Assembly: GCA_034437535.1 (NCBI GenBank)
Contig: DAOTTZ010000032.1
Span: 40,232 to 104,231 of the forward strand
Source of the DNA: J038 sp034437535
Lineage (GTDB): Bacteria; Chloroflexota; Anaerolineae; Aggregatilineales; Phototrophicaceae
Length of the DNA stretch: 64,000 nt
Reading direction: 5' to 3'
Part shown: positions 1 through 8,707 of the stretch, piece after piece
Numbering within the stretch: position 1 is the first letter of the stretch
How the letters are laid out: the number at the start of each line of letters is the position of its first letter
The notes under the pieces: model-generated
What the model was told of the DNA's origin: nothing
What the model saw: only the letters and a program-made list of their open reading frames with translations
The model's database searches: none
Position numbers and translations under genes: made by a program

Positions 1-14
1 GGGGGTAATTTCTT

Positions 15-233
15 ATGAGCGATAACATTAACGACCTGAGACGCCTGGCTGACGATGGTGATTCGTCATTCGATGATGAGCCAGCCAATTATGGCACCGA
101 GCTAACCGGCGAAAAACGTCTTTTCCTCGGTATGACGCCGATTGAGCGCATGTTCATCTCAATGTTCTTATTTATGAACGTGGCCGTCCTGGGCATTGCT
201 ATTCTATTGGCAACCGGGCGCATCGGTGGATGA
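15..233 (+). CDS. Small single-pass membrane protein, unknown function
   Basis: A 72-residue protein with an acidic, soluble N-terminal half (about residues 1-40) and one hydrophobic segment near residues 47-67, so it is probably a single-pass membrane protein with its tail outside. A G-run at positions 1-5 could serve as ribosome binding site, but the upstream region is outside the window, so earlier operon genes cannot be judged. I do not recognise the family. It is followed by a hairpin that looks like a terminator, which suggests it ends a transcription unit. The start is the only good ATG. Confidence 0.6.
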   Translation: MSDNINDLRRLADDGDSSFDDEPANYGTELTGEKRLFLGMTPIERMFISMFLFMNVAVLGIAILLATGRIGG

Positions 234-242
234 TAGAGAAAG

Positions 243-275
243 CGGGCGGCCATCGCTGATGGTCGTTCGTTTATT
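243..275 (+). terminator. Candidate intrinsic terminator
   Basis: A 12-base-pair stem (243-254 with 258-269, three G-U pairs) with loop GCT is followed by a T-rich stretch. It lies just after the small membrane protein. The T-run is interrupted, so strength is uncertain. Confidence 0.5.
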
Positions 276-404
276 CCAGAATGCACACCTGCTACCTAGC
301 AGGGATTTTTGTGTTGATCTGTCTTCTTGCTCTATCCATAAACCCCAGGCAACCGTATTGTTGCACTTTGCAGGTAGTCAATACCCGTATCAGGAGGTAT
401 AGCG

Positions 405-788
405 ATGGCAATTGACGTCCAATGGATGACGCCGGAAAAAGAGGTGTTGCTGGTGATTTATGGCGAACGGTGGAGCCTGGAAGATTATTACCTGGCAATT
501 GACCGCTCTACCCAGATGATGGATGAAGTCAATCACCTGGTCCACATCATCCAGGATGCTAGCGGTATGAAAGAATACCCCACCAAGTTACTCTCGGCTG
601 GCAGTTATACCGAGAAAAAGGCGCACCCCCGGCGCGGGATCATGATTATGGTCGGCCTGAACCGATTTATCCAGAGTTTGTTAAACATCGGCAAAGTCAT
701 CGCACCTAAGGCAACGCAAGATATGTATTTCGTGGAGACGATGGAACAGGCCAAAAAGAAGTTAAGCGAATTGCGCGAAACGTCTTAG
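405..788 (+). CDS. Hypothetical protein, STAS/SpoIIAA-like size and layout
   Basis: A 127-residue soluble protein without signal peptide. A strong Shine-Dalgarno motif (GGAGGT at 391-396) precedes the ATG, so the start is well supported. Alternating short hydrophobic strands (VLLVIYGE, HIIQDASG, IMIMVGL) and amphipathic helices resemble the layout of STAS/SpoIIAA-like single-domain proteins found as stand-alone genes in Chloroflexota. No catalytic motif is visible. The family assignment is a guess from fold pattern; existence of the gene is solid. Confidence 0.6.
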   Translation: MAIDVQWMTPEKEVLLVIYGERWSLEDYYLAIDRSTQMMDEVNHLVHIIQDASGMKEYPTKLLSAGSYTEKKAHPRRGIMIMVGLNRFIQSLLNIGKVIAPKATQDMYFVETMEQAKKKLSELRETS

Positions 789-805
789 CGCAAGCAGGCG
801 ATGGC

Positions 806-1360
806 TCATTCCGTCTCGGTGGTTCGCTGGCGTAGATATAACGCGACCACATAGAACACGATTGGGGCAACCGTCCAGATGAGCAGTGGCAACAGTGTGA
901 TCGCCCCGCTATTCACCTCGATCAGAGCCGGGTTCCACCAGCGCACCGTATAAACCCAACCACCCATACTACCGATCAATTCGATCACCAATGCAGAGGC
1001 CAACCCCCAAATCAGCAGGACGCTTAACTCCGGCCAGCGGAAGCGCGTAAAATGGGGTGGGCCAGTAAAACGCTCGACCAATAACGCACTGATGAGGAAC
1101 AAGGCTCCATCCCAGATGCAATGTAGAGCTGGTTGTAAAATGGGTGGTAAGGGAAACTCGGTCAACTGGATGTAGATCGGGTCGTCAGAATACTCTGGCC
1201 CGGCGAAATGCAACGGGAACTCCCAGAATGCCCCAATCACACACCCGGCGATGAACAACCACAGCTTAAACCGGCTCATGCGCCCGGTAGTGTAAAGGCC
1301 AGCGACAGCCAGCAAGATGCCCGCGCCGATCATCAGGTCAATGATATAAAACGAGTCCAT
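806..1360 (-). CDS. Polytopic integral membrane protein, unknown
   Basis: A 184-residue protein with about five hydrophobic segments (near residues 7-25, 32-50, 85-97, 110-130 and 155-175) and a short charged C-terminus. Its ATG directly follows the stop codon of the upstream ABC exporter subunit with no spacing, so it is almost certainly co-transcribed and translationally coupled to it. It could be an accessory or immunity-type membrane partner of the exporter, but this is inferred from position only; I do not recognise the family. Confidence 0.6.
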   Translation of the reverse strand: MDSFYIIDLMIGAGILLAVAGLYTTGRMSRFKLWLFIAGCVIGAFWEFPLHFAGPEYSDDPIYIQLTEFPLPPILQPALHCIWDGALFLISALLVERFTGPPHFTRFRWPELSVLLIWGLASALVIELIGSMGGWVYTVRWWNPALIEVNSGAITLLPLLIWTVAPIVFYVVALYLRQRTTETE

Positions 1361-3190
1361 CTAATCTCCGGCGGCTTTGCTGAACATTTCGCGGGCATTT
1401 TCCACGTAATCTAGCGATTGATGGCGGAAGTAGGTGTTGTATAGTTCGGCATAATGCCCGGCCTGCTCCATCAATGCATCATGATTGCCTGCTTCGATGA
1501 TGGTGCCTTCCTTGAGTACGATGATGCGGTCGGCATTGCGGATGGTACTCAAGCGATGCGCGATCAAGATCGACGTGGAATTCTTCAGGATGAGATTCAA
1601 CGCTTCTTGAATTTGTGCTTCGGTAAACGGATCAACACTGGCGGTCGCTTCATCCAGGATGAAGATGGCCGGACGCTCCAGCAAGACGCGCATCAACGAA
1701 ACAAGCTGACGCTGGCCCATGCTCAAGCGCGAGCCACGCTCGCCCACATCGGTATCTAATCCTTCCGGCAAACCTTCCAGCCATTCGCCATCACCGACGC
1801 TGTAGGCTACCGCACGGATGTCATCATCGGTCGCAGACGGGCGGCTATAACGGATGTTATCGCGCACGGTACCGCTGAATAAGAACGGTTGCTGTGGGAC
1901 GACGCCCAACCGAGATCGGTACGACTCGATGTCAAACGAACGGATGTCGCGCCCATCGATCAATATCTGACCTTGCTGGAATTCATAAAAGCGCGTGATG
2001 AGCTTGGCGATGGTGCTTTTGCCAGCACCGGTGTGCCCCACAAAGGCGATGTCTTCACCCGGTGCGATGGTCAGGTTGAAATCTTGCAAGACGGGTTGAT
2101 CGTCATGATAGCCAAAGGTCAAATCCTTTAGCTCGATGCGCCCGTCCAGATGAGTGACCGGATGGTGATCGTGCTGGATGACGGTATTATCAGCGTCGAT
2201 CAAGGCAAAAATGCGCTCGACGGCACTCAACGCCTGTTGAAATTGGCTCCAGATGGCCGACAGACTGATGAACGGGAACCAGAAGCGATCTACCCCTTGA
2301 ATGAACAAAAACCACGCGCCGACGTTGACAATGCCCCAGATGACGTATTGTGCGCCCATGTATAAGATGATGGCGATAGCAAAGCCAGCCAGCACGTTCA
2401 ACACCGGGAAGATCAAGGCCAGCACGAAGCCGCGCTTCATGTTGATGTCGTAAGACTTCCAGTTGATGTCTACAAATTCATCGTAGATCATGCCTTCCCG
2501 GCGGAAGTTCTTTGCCACGCTGATGCCGGTCACCGACTCCTGGATCGTATCGTTGACCATTGCCATCGCCCGGGCACCCTGCCGCGTGACAACCCGCGCC
2601 AACGCCCGGAAGCCGACCGCCGCCGCGACGATCATGGGCAACGTCAGCAGTAAGATCCCGGTCAACGCGAGCGATTGGCTCGATAGCACGACCAACAACA
2701 CCACAACCTGGAGCATCTGCGCGAAGACGTCGCTTGTCAACAACACTACATCACCGAATTCTTGCGTATCGCTGGTAATCCGGCTGACGATCTTGCCGGA
2801 TTTCTGCACATCATAGAACGCCAGGTCACGCTCTACCGCCGCCGCGAAGGCGTCTTTGCGTAACTGAGCGACCACGCGCCCGATGACGATACTCATCAAA
2901 TACCGCCGGATCCAGTTGGAAAAGTATTGTACAAACGCCGCCAGGATCAACGCGCCGAACAGCACCACCAGCACCGACTCGCTATCTGGCGTGGTGATCA
3001 CATCAACGCCAATTGCGATCAACACGGGCGGAAGCGCGTTAAAGAGCGACACACCTACGAAGGCGAACGCGATGACGATCAACTGCCGCTTGTACTGTGC
3101 AAAGTAACTTGCTAATCGCTTCAGCAGATAGCCGTCGCTATACTGCCGGTCATAATTATCTGATTCGAGTCCACCAAAGACTGCGGCCAT
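1361..3190 (-). CDS. ABC exporter half-transporter (canonical-site Walker B subunit)
   Basis: A 609-residue fusion of an N-terminal six-helix ABC membrane domain (about residues 30-330) and a C-terminal ATPase domain. Walker A GHTGAGKST, Walker B ILDEATAS with the catalytic Glu, and the H-loop AHRLST are intact. The signature reads LSMGQ instead of LSGGQ. Together with the adjacent 613-residue half-transporter (18-base gap) it should form a heterodimeric multidrug/lipid-type exporter in the cytoplasmic membrane. The altered signature fits its role as the half donating the signature to the degenerate ATP site. Substrate is unknown. Confidence 0.9.
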   Translation of the reverse strand: MAAVFGGLESDNYDRQYSDGYLLKRLASYFAQYKRQLIVIAFAFVGVSLFNALPPVLIAIGVDVITTPDSESVLVVLFGALILAAFVQYFSNWIRRYLMSIVIGRVVAQLRKDAFAAAVERDLAFYDVQKSGKIVSRITSDTQEFGDVVLLTSDVFAQMLQVVVLLVVLSSQSLALTGILLLTLPMIVAAAVGFRALARVVTRQGARAMAMVNDTIQESVTGISVAKNFRREGMIYDEFVDINWKSYDINMKRGFVLALIFPVLNVLAGFAIAIILYMGAQYVIWGIVNVGAWFLFIQGVDRFWFPFISLSAIWSQFQQALSAVERIFALIDADNTVIQHDHHPVTHLDGRIELKDLTFGYHDDQPVLQDFNLTIAPGEDIAFVGHTGAGKSTIAKLITRFYEFQQGQILIDGRDIRSFDIESYRSRLGVVPQQPFLFSGTVRDNIRYSRPSATDDDIRAVAYSVGDGEWLEGLPEGLDTDVGERGSRLSMGQRQLVSLMRVLLERPAIFILDEATASVDPFTEAQIQEALNLILKNSTSILIAHRLSTIRNADRIIVLKEGTIIEAGNHDALMEQAGHYAELYNTYFRHQSLDYVENAREMFSKAAGD

Positions 3191-3208
3191 AGGTCATCAA
3201 CTTTCCAG

Positions 3209-5050
3209 TTATTTCGAGAGAGTCGTTTGTGGCGCGTCGTACCGGGCAAAGATGCGCCGGTACGCCTCGGAGTCTTCGAGTAACGCCTCGTGGGTGCCTT
3301 GCGCGGCGATGTGGCCGTTACGAAGCACTACGATATGATCCGCCCAGCGGATCTGCGACAGGCGATGGGTGATGAGCAGGGTTGTACGCCCTTGCGATGC
3401 CGACCAGATCGCCTGCTGAATCTTGTCTTCCGTCGCGCTGTCAATCGCGCTGGTACTATCATCCAGGATGAGAACCGGCGGATTGGTGAGAAAAGCCCGC
3501 GCAATCGCCAGCCGTTGCCGTTGCCCACCGCTGAGCGTCACACCGCGCTGACCGATCACGGTCTCGTAGCCATCCGGGAAGCTCATGATGAAATCATGGG
3601 CCTGGGCTTTCTTGGCCGCGTCGATAATCTGCTCTTGGGTCGCGCTCTGGTCGCCAAAGGCGATGTTTTCCGCAATGGTACGGCTGAACAGAAAAATATC
3701 CTGTTCGATGATGCTGATCTGAGAGCGAAGCGACTCAAGATCCCAATCGCGCACATCCACATCATCGACCAACACGCGCCCATGATCGGCGTCATAGGTG
3801 CGGTTGGTGAGCTTGGTCACGGTGCTTTTGCCAGAACCAGTCTGCCCGACGACGGCCACCGTCTGCCCGACCGCCACATCAAACGAAATATCATGCAGGA
3901 CGTCGGCATGATCTTCGGCGTAAGAAAATGTGACATTTTCAAAGCGGATCTTGCCTTGAAGCTTGGCGCGGTGGCCTTCCGGGTTGCGGTCGAGGTCGGT
4001 CTCGGTGGTGATGATGCTCAGGATGCGCCCGGCACTGGCATACCCTAACGCAATCCGGGAGAGCGAATTGAGCGACGTAAAGACCGGGAAGCCAAACAGT
4101 GCGATCAGGGTGGTATAAGCGACGATACCGCCGATGCCAATCGCCCCGCTGTTATATAACAGCACCGCATGACCAAAACCCAACGCAAACGCTAACCCCA
4201 ATAGCAAATAAGATAGATACCGGGCTTCGATGCGCCCTTGTGCGATGAAGTAATCGCGCACTGTGTTTGCCAGGTCGTTAAACTGTTCGACTTCGCGCTT
4301 TTCCTGCGCCGCGCCTTTGACGACCTGCAAGCCGTCCAGGGCTTCCGCCAGCCGGGCATTCATTTTGCCGAAGCTGGCGCGGACTTCCTGCGCGACAGGA
4401 TGCACCTGCCGTACCAAACGATATTGCACCACAAGATGAGACAGGACAAACAGCAACGGCACCAACACCAGGGCCGGGTGGATGAACGGCGCGAAGACCA
4501 ATGGAGCCAGCAAGAACATGCTAGAACCGACCAGCAGATTAACGCCGGGGTTCATCATCAGGTTCATCTCGCGCACATCGTTGGTCACCCGCGCCATGAT
4601 CTCCCCAACGGGGTAAAAGTCATGAAACGTCATGCTTTTGCCCAACAGACTGGCATACAATTCGTCGCGCACGTCACGCTCTACCCGCTGGCCGAACGTC
4701 TCTGCGGAGGCATTCCGCATGAATTGCAAAACCGCCCGCAACATCTGCGATCCGATAATCATCAAGGCCATCAAGCCGACAAAGGCCAGCGCGGCAGACG
4801 GCGGCTGGAAGACCTGACCGAACAAGGTGTTGAAGCCCGTCACATTGACGAACGGATCAGAAGCGGTCATCGCGTTAAATGCCTGACCGATCAAGGTCGG
4901 CACCAGTGCCGCCAGGGCCGCGTTGCTAATCGCACCAATCAACAGCATCAAGGCGACCGTCGGATGCCGGGCCATGTGTGAAATGATAAATCGCATCGGG
5001 CTGGAGCGGTTGGTCTTATAATCGTTCGCTGTGAGGAATTCGGCAGACAT
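3209..5050 (-). CDS. ABC exporter half-transporter (degenerate Walker B subunit)
   Basis: A 613-residue half-transporter with an N-terminal transmembrane domain and a C-terminal ATPase. Walker A is GQTGSGKST and the signature is the canonical LSGGQ, but Walker B reads LILDDSTS, with Asp in place of the catalytic Glu. In heterodimeric exporters this is the hallmark of the half that forms the degenerate ATP site. It is the first gene of a three-gene minus-strand unit with the 609-residue partner and a small membrane protein. The ATG at 5050 is chosen as the longest start; MRFIISHMA a few residues later is an alternative. Confidence 0.9.
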   Translation of the reverse strand: MSAEFLTANDYKTNRSSPMRFIISHMARHPTVALMLLIGAISNAALAALVPTLIGQAFNAMTASDPFVNVTGFNTLFGQVFQPPSAALAFVGLMALMIIGSQMLRAVLQFMRNASAETFGQRVERDVRDELYASLLGKSMTFHDFYPVGEIMARVTNDVREMNLMMNPGVNLLVGSSMFLLAPLVFAPFIHPALVLVPLLFVLSHLVVQYRLVRQVHPVAQEVRASFGKMNARLAEALDGLQVVKGAAQEKREVEQFNDLANTVRDYFIAQGRIEARYLSYLLLGLAFALGFGHAVLLYNSGAIGIGGIVAYTTLIALFGFPVFTSLNSLSRIALGYASAGRILSIITTETDLDRNPEGHRAKLQGKIRFENVTFSYAEDHADVLHDISFDVAVGQTVAVVGQTGSGKSTVTKLTNRTYDADHGRVLVDDVDVRDWDLESLRSQISIIEQDIFLFSRTIAENIAFGDQSATQEQIIDAAKKAQAHDFIMSFPDGYETVIGQRGVTLSGGQRQRLAIARAFLTNPPVLILDDSTSAIDSATEDKIQQAIWSASQGRTTLLITHRLSQIRWADHIVVLRNGHIAAQGTHEALLEDSEAYRRIFARYDAPQTTLSK

Positions 5051-5150
5051 AACCCACTATTTCAGTTAAGCCGGTAAATTGATACGAAACATCTTACCGG
5101 ATGCAGGTTAAACCATGTATGACCAATCGGGAGATTTTTACCGGATCTTA

Positions 5151-5182
5151 ATTAAAACCGCCGTCGAGGTAGGACGGCGGTT
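5151..5182 (-). terminator. Intrinsic terminator of the TPR gene
   Basis: A perfect 10-base-pair stem (5156-5165 with 5173-5182, 7-base loop) lies just downstream of the minus-strand TPR gene and is followed on that strand by TTTTAAT. It separates the regulator/TPR unit from the exporter operon. Confidence 0.75.
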
Positions 5183-5187
5183 GGTCT

Positions 5188-5754
5188 TTACTTGGCGGAT
5201 GAATCGGTCGATTTGCCCGCCGCCCCACTTAAGCGATTGCGGACACCGATCAACCGTTTCAACACCTTCTGGCCGAACGACAACTTATCCAGGTTTTCCA
5301 GGCCGACCTCATAAGTGGCCGCCGCCGGCCAGATCTTGCCGTCTTTGAATTGTAAGCGTGCGATAGCCAGCATGGTCTCGCCATAGAGCTTGGTTTCACC
5401 CAGGTCATCAAACGTATCTGCCGCTTGACGATAGCAGGTATGGGCTTGCTCTTTGTCGTCGATCTCCATATAAACCCCGCCCATATTGCCTAAGACCTGG
5501 GCGGCGCGGAGTTGTTCGTTTTCTTCCTGGAAGATGTGCAAAGCCGCCTGCATGGCATCCAGGGCTTGTTGATGCTCCCCCAGGGCACGATGTACCAGGC
5601 CAATATTGGTCTGCATCTCCGCCGCCATTGCCACATCTCCCTGGTCTTCATAGGCAGATTTCGCCTGTTGGAAGACCTTGGTGGCGGCCTCATAATCTTG
5701 CTGATTATATAGCTTTACACCTTGATCTTGCAGAGTTTTTGCGTCGCTCGTCAT
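5188..5754 (-). CDS. Tetratricopeptide repeat protein
   Basis: A 188-residue soluble protein built of four to five TPR units from about residue 3 to 150; visible repeats include the helix pairs beginning GVKLYNQQDYEAATKVFQ, NIGLVHRALGEHQQALDAM and NMGGVYMEIDDKEQAHTCY. TPR proteins act as protein-protein interaction scaffolds. It starts 15 bases after the stop of the double-HTH regulator and ends at a strong terminator, so the two form an operon. It may be a partner of that regulator, by analogy with other HTH/TPR pairs, but no effector domain is present to prove it. Confidence 0.85.
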   Translation of the reverse strand: MTSDAKTLQDQGVKLYNQQDYEAATKVFQQAKSAYEDQGDVAMAAEMQTNIGLVHRALGEHQQALDAMQAALHIFQEENEQLRAAQVLGNMGGVYMEIDDKEQAHTCYRQAADTFDDLGETKLYGETMLAIARLQFKDGKIWPAAATYEVGLENLDKLSFGQKVLKRLIGVRNRLSGAAGKSTDSSAK

Positions 5755-5769
5755 GAAGCCCTACCCCCT

Positions 5770-6525
5770 CTACATCGTAATATCAAGAATACTGGCACCT
5801 ACTTCACGCAGGCGGTCGGTCGGCATCTTACTCAACATCACCGCGATGTGAATAAAGCCGATATTTTTCGGATCTGCGGCGAATGCACGCACGTCTTCCG
5901 GTAATTCGGAAAAATGCTTCCAGGCTTCACGCATTGCCAGTAATTCGCCAATCTGGCCGCTGGTCTCTACGAAGTAATCGACATTTTTGTTCAACGCCGA
6001 GGACAACATAGACAAGACATGCATCGGTGGTGATGCCTCCCCCAGTTCGTATTGCTGAAGTTGGGCAACACTAATGCCGACTGCCTCCGCGACCGCTGAT
6101 GGCGTCAGTTGCGCTTCATCACGTGCCTGCCGGAGTAAAGCACCGATCATGCGGGTGCGTAGAGAGATGTAGTCCGGTTGGGTGCGTTCTTTGCCAGCAC
6201 GGGTCGTTTTCGCGGTCTCCAACCCCCAGAAGTGGCTGACCGGCACATCCAGATAATAAGCTAGTAACTCAAGCTGTGGCAAGGTCGGGACGGCTTCACC
6301 GAATTCCCAGGCTGTCATCGTCGCTACCGGTATGTTAAGCAACCGCGCACAATCTTCGATGGAACGGGCCACACTCACCCGTGCATCACGGAGCAACACG
6401 CCAAGCATCTTGGCGCGGATGCGATACGATTCCTGAAAATCATAAGCCTGCTGGTTATCGCCGGAAGCAGCCTGTTTCTGGCTTTGTTTGGCTTTCATTT
6501 TGGCCGCAAAGTCGTCAAAACTCAT
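5770..6525 (-). CDS. Transcriptional regulator with two tandem XRE-type HTH domains
   Basis: A 251-residue cytoplasmic protein. Two Cro/CI-type helix-turn-helix domains lie at about residues 36-101 and 122-188; each begins with the same layout (RxRMxGxLLRxAR), which points to an internal duplication. A C-terminal helical stretch (190-251) follows, and the first 30 residues are Lys/Gln-rich. It is divergent from a histidine kinase gene with a 154-base intergenic region and co-directional with a TPR gene. Binding to that shared region is a plausible autoregulatory arrangement but not shown. Confidence 0.85.
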   Translation of the reverse strand: MSFDDFAAKMKAKQSQKQAASGDNQQAYDFQESYRIRAKMLGVLLRDARVSVARSIEDCARLLNIPVATMTAWEFGEAVPTLPQLELLAYYLDVPVSHFWGLETAKTTRAGKERTQPDYISLRTRMIGALLRQARDEAQLTPSAVAEAVGISVAQLQQYELGEASPPMHVLSMLSSALNKNVDYFVETSGQIGELLAMREAWKHFSELPEDVRAFAADPKNIGFIHIAVMLSKMPTDRLREVGASILDITM

Positions 6526-6614
6526 CCGAATGGTGTCCTTCCTGTGGACGGCAATCTATTTGCATTATAGACGGCATAAGGAATGGAGGCAACTTCTAAC
6601 CATTGCTCATGCGA

Positions 6615-6643
6615 TTCTGCGACAAATTGATTTATGGTATAAG
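6615..6643 (+). promoter_or_regulatory. Tentative sigma-70-like promoter of the kinase gene
   Basis: TATAAG at 6638-6643 lies 17 bases after a weak TTCTGC (6615-6620), about 37 bases before the kinase ATG. The -35 match is poor, so this is only a candidate. Confidence 0.25.
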
Positions 6644-6679
6644 ATATTACTCAAGTCGTTTCAACAAAGATCAAACACT

Positions 6680-8647
6680 ATGGAAACTGTCAGATCCGAT
6701 ATTCTTGATCAGGTGAACCTGTTACTGCTAGCAGAAGATCTGCTACAGGCAATCCCGACTCAGATACAAACATGGCTGGACCTGAAGAACGTGAGTCTGT
6801 TTTACCGACCGAAAGATGATGTGGCTCTCTTGACGGACAGCCTTATCAGTCGCTCGGTCACGCTCCCGGCCAATGATCCGGCTGTGATTGCATGGCAGGC
6901 AGGGCACCCGTTTTCATCGCCCGGCCACACAGACGATAACCCGACGCTGTTACAACACATTGATTACGCCTTTACCAGCTTGCCACTCATCAGTGAGACG
7001 ACCTTCATCGGCGCGTTGATCGTCGATTTCGACATTGATGAGGCGACCGTTCACAAGCTCAAGGTGTATTCAGCCAGCATCACGGCCTTGTTGCATCGTC
7101 ATCGCCAGCAAGAAGCAATTACCCGGCAATTGTCAGACAATCTGACTCAGATCGAGATCTTCAACCGGATCGACCAGGAATTGACCGAGACCATCCGCCT
7201 GGAGCGCGTATTTGAGATGATGCTGGACTGGGCCTTGCGGTTTACCAACGCGATGACAGCCTCTATTGCCCTGGTCAAGGACGATGGCACATTACGCATC
7301 ATGCAAAATTACGGTTTCTCGATCTCAGATGATGATGTGGCACAACGGCAGGCTCAATATACGAATACCATCACGCATCGTGCGGTACGCTCCGGGAAGA
7401 TCGAACGCCTGCCCAACGTGAAGAAAGACGATGATAGCGGTTGGGTTCCCGTCAATATCAAAGCACAGTTAGCCGCGCCCATCATCCGCGAAGAACGAAC
7501 GGTCGCCGTCATCACGCTGGGTAGTCCTCACCTCAACGGCTTTGGGGATGAACACGTCCGGTTCATGCGGCAATTGGCAGATCGCGCGGCCTATGCCATC
7601 GACAATGCCCGGCTATACGCGAAAACGGAAAGTGAACGACAACGGTTATCGACCATTATCGATAACGTGGCCGATGTGGTCATCGTGGTAGACCAAAACA
7701 GCCGCATCGAACTGATCGGACAATCGGCCTTAAACGCCCTGCAACTTTACCCCAACCAGGATTATAGCGGCGAAAAGTTCCAGCAAACGATCACATTCAA
7801 GCCGCTGGAAAGACTGTATGAGCGGGCTTTACGCTTCGATGAAGTCCAGCAGGAGTCGATGCGGATGCCCAACAGACGCGATTATTCGGTACGTGTGATG
7901 CCGCTTAAATCGGTTGGCAAAGTGATTCTGATGCAAGACATCACCCCATTTAAGGAAATGGATGATCTAAAAAATGATTTGATCGCGACTGTTTCTCATG
8001 ACCTCAAACAACCGCTGAGTGCGATACGGGGGTTTGTAGAACTCTTGCGGCTCAAGAACAAGTTCAACGATGAATCACGCGATTTTTGTACCCGGCTAGA
8101 AAATTCAATTGACAACATGCAACAGTTAATTGACGATCAACTGGATCTGGCGCGGATTCAATCTGGCAATGACCTGGAAATCACCCATCTTGACTTGCAC
8201 ATGATCCTCAACGAATGTGTGAACAATCACCGGCCCCAGGCCAGCAAGAAGCATATGACGTTGCGCTATGCGCCGCCTTCCACCAACCAGCGCATCCGGG
8301 GGGATGAAACACGGATCAAGCAGATCTTCAATAACCTGATTAATAACGCGGTTAAATATACCCCGCCCGAAGGTGAGATCAACATCGAGGTTGAAAACCG
8401 GGGGAGCGTGGTGCGGGTCACCATCCGCGATACCGGCCTGGGCATCGGCCCGGAAGATCAATCACGGGTATTTGAACGCTTTTATCGTGTGCGGCGGCCA
8501 GAAACCGAAAGCATCGAAGGGACTGGCCTGGGGCTAGCCATCGTCAAGAAATTGGTCGAAGCGCATTCGGGCAAAATCCGCCTGGAAAGCAAACTGGGGG
8601 AAGGCACCACATTTTTCGTGACGTTGCCGGTGCTGGTCACAGTTTGA
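6680..8647 (+). CDS. Soluble sensor histidine kinase (GAF-GAF-PAS-HisKA-HATPase)
   Basis: A 655-residue histidine kinase with no membrane segment. Two GAF-like sensor regions occupy about residues 1-150 and 165-315, a PAS domain 322-425, the HisKA dimerisation domain 430-495 with phospho-accepting His440 in VSHDLKQPL, and the HATPase domain 535-650 with N-box NNLINNAVKY and G-boxes DTGLGIG and GTGLGLAI. It should sense a cytoplasmic signal. No response regulator gene is adjacent, so it is an orphan. I start at the ATG at 6680 because the 64 codons upstream overlap the divergent regulator gene and look non-coding; the ribosome binding site is weak. Confidence 0.88.
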   Translation: METVRSDILDQVNLLLLAEDLLQAIPTQIQTWLDLKNVSLFYRPKDDVALLTDSLISRSVTLPANDPAVIAWQAGHPFSSPGHTDDNPTLLQHIDYAFTSLPLISETTFIGALIVDFDIDEATVHKLKVYSASITALLHRHRQQEAITRQLSDNLTQIEIFNRIDQELTETIRLERVFEMMLDWALRFTNAMTASIALVKDDGTLRIMQNYGFSISDDDVAQRQAQYTNTITHRAVRSGKIERLPNVKKDDDSGWVPVNIKAQLAAPIIREERTVAVITLGSPHLNGFGDEHVRFMRQLADRAAYAIDNARLYAKTESERQRLSTIIDNVADVVIVVDQNSRIELIGQSALNALQLYPNQDYSGEKFQQTITFKPLERLYERALRFDEVQQESMRMPNRRDYSVRVMPLKSVGKVILMQDITPFKEMDDLKNDLIATVSHDLKQPLSAIRGFVELLRLKNKFNDESRDFCTRLENSIDNMQQLIDDQLDLARIQSGNDLEITHLDLHMILNECVNNHRPQASKKHMTLRYAPPSTNQRIRGDETRIKQIFNNLINNAVKYTPPEGEINIEVENRGSVVRVTIRDTGLGIGPEDQSRVFERFYRVRRPETESIEGTGLGLAIVKKLVEAHSGKIRLESKLGEGTTFFVTLPVLVTV

Positions 8648-8671
8648 TCTCACACCTGGATCGTCTATAAT
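8644..8671 (+). promoter_or_regulatory. Promoter of the liu/atu-like directon
   Basis: TTGATC (8644-8649), a 16-base spacer and a perfect TATAAT (8666-8671) lie about 37 bases before the carboxyltransferase ATG. The -35 box overlaps the stop codon of the kinase gene. Confidence 0.6.
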
Positions 8672-8707
8672 CAGGGCAAAATTACGCGCAAGCTAAAGAG
8701 ATTGTTT

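Noticed and set aside
3290..4981. Two long open plus-strand frames (about 250 codons each) opposite an ABC exporter gene
   Set aside because: They lie fully antisense to a clearly coding 613-residue transporter, have no recognisable domain and are His/Arg/Gln-rich, as expected for shadow frames.
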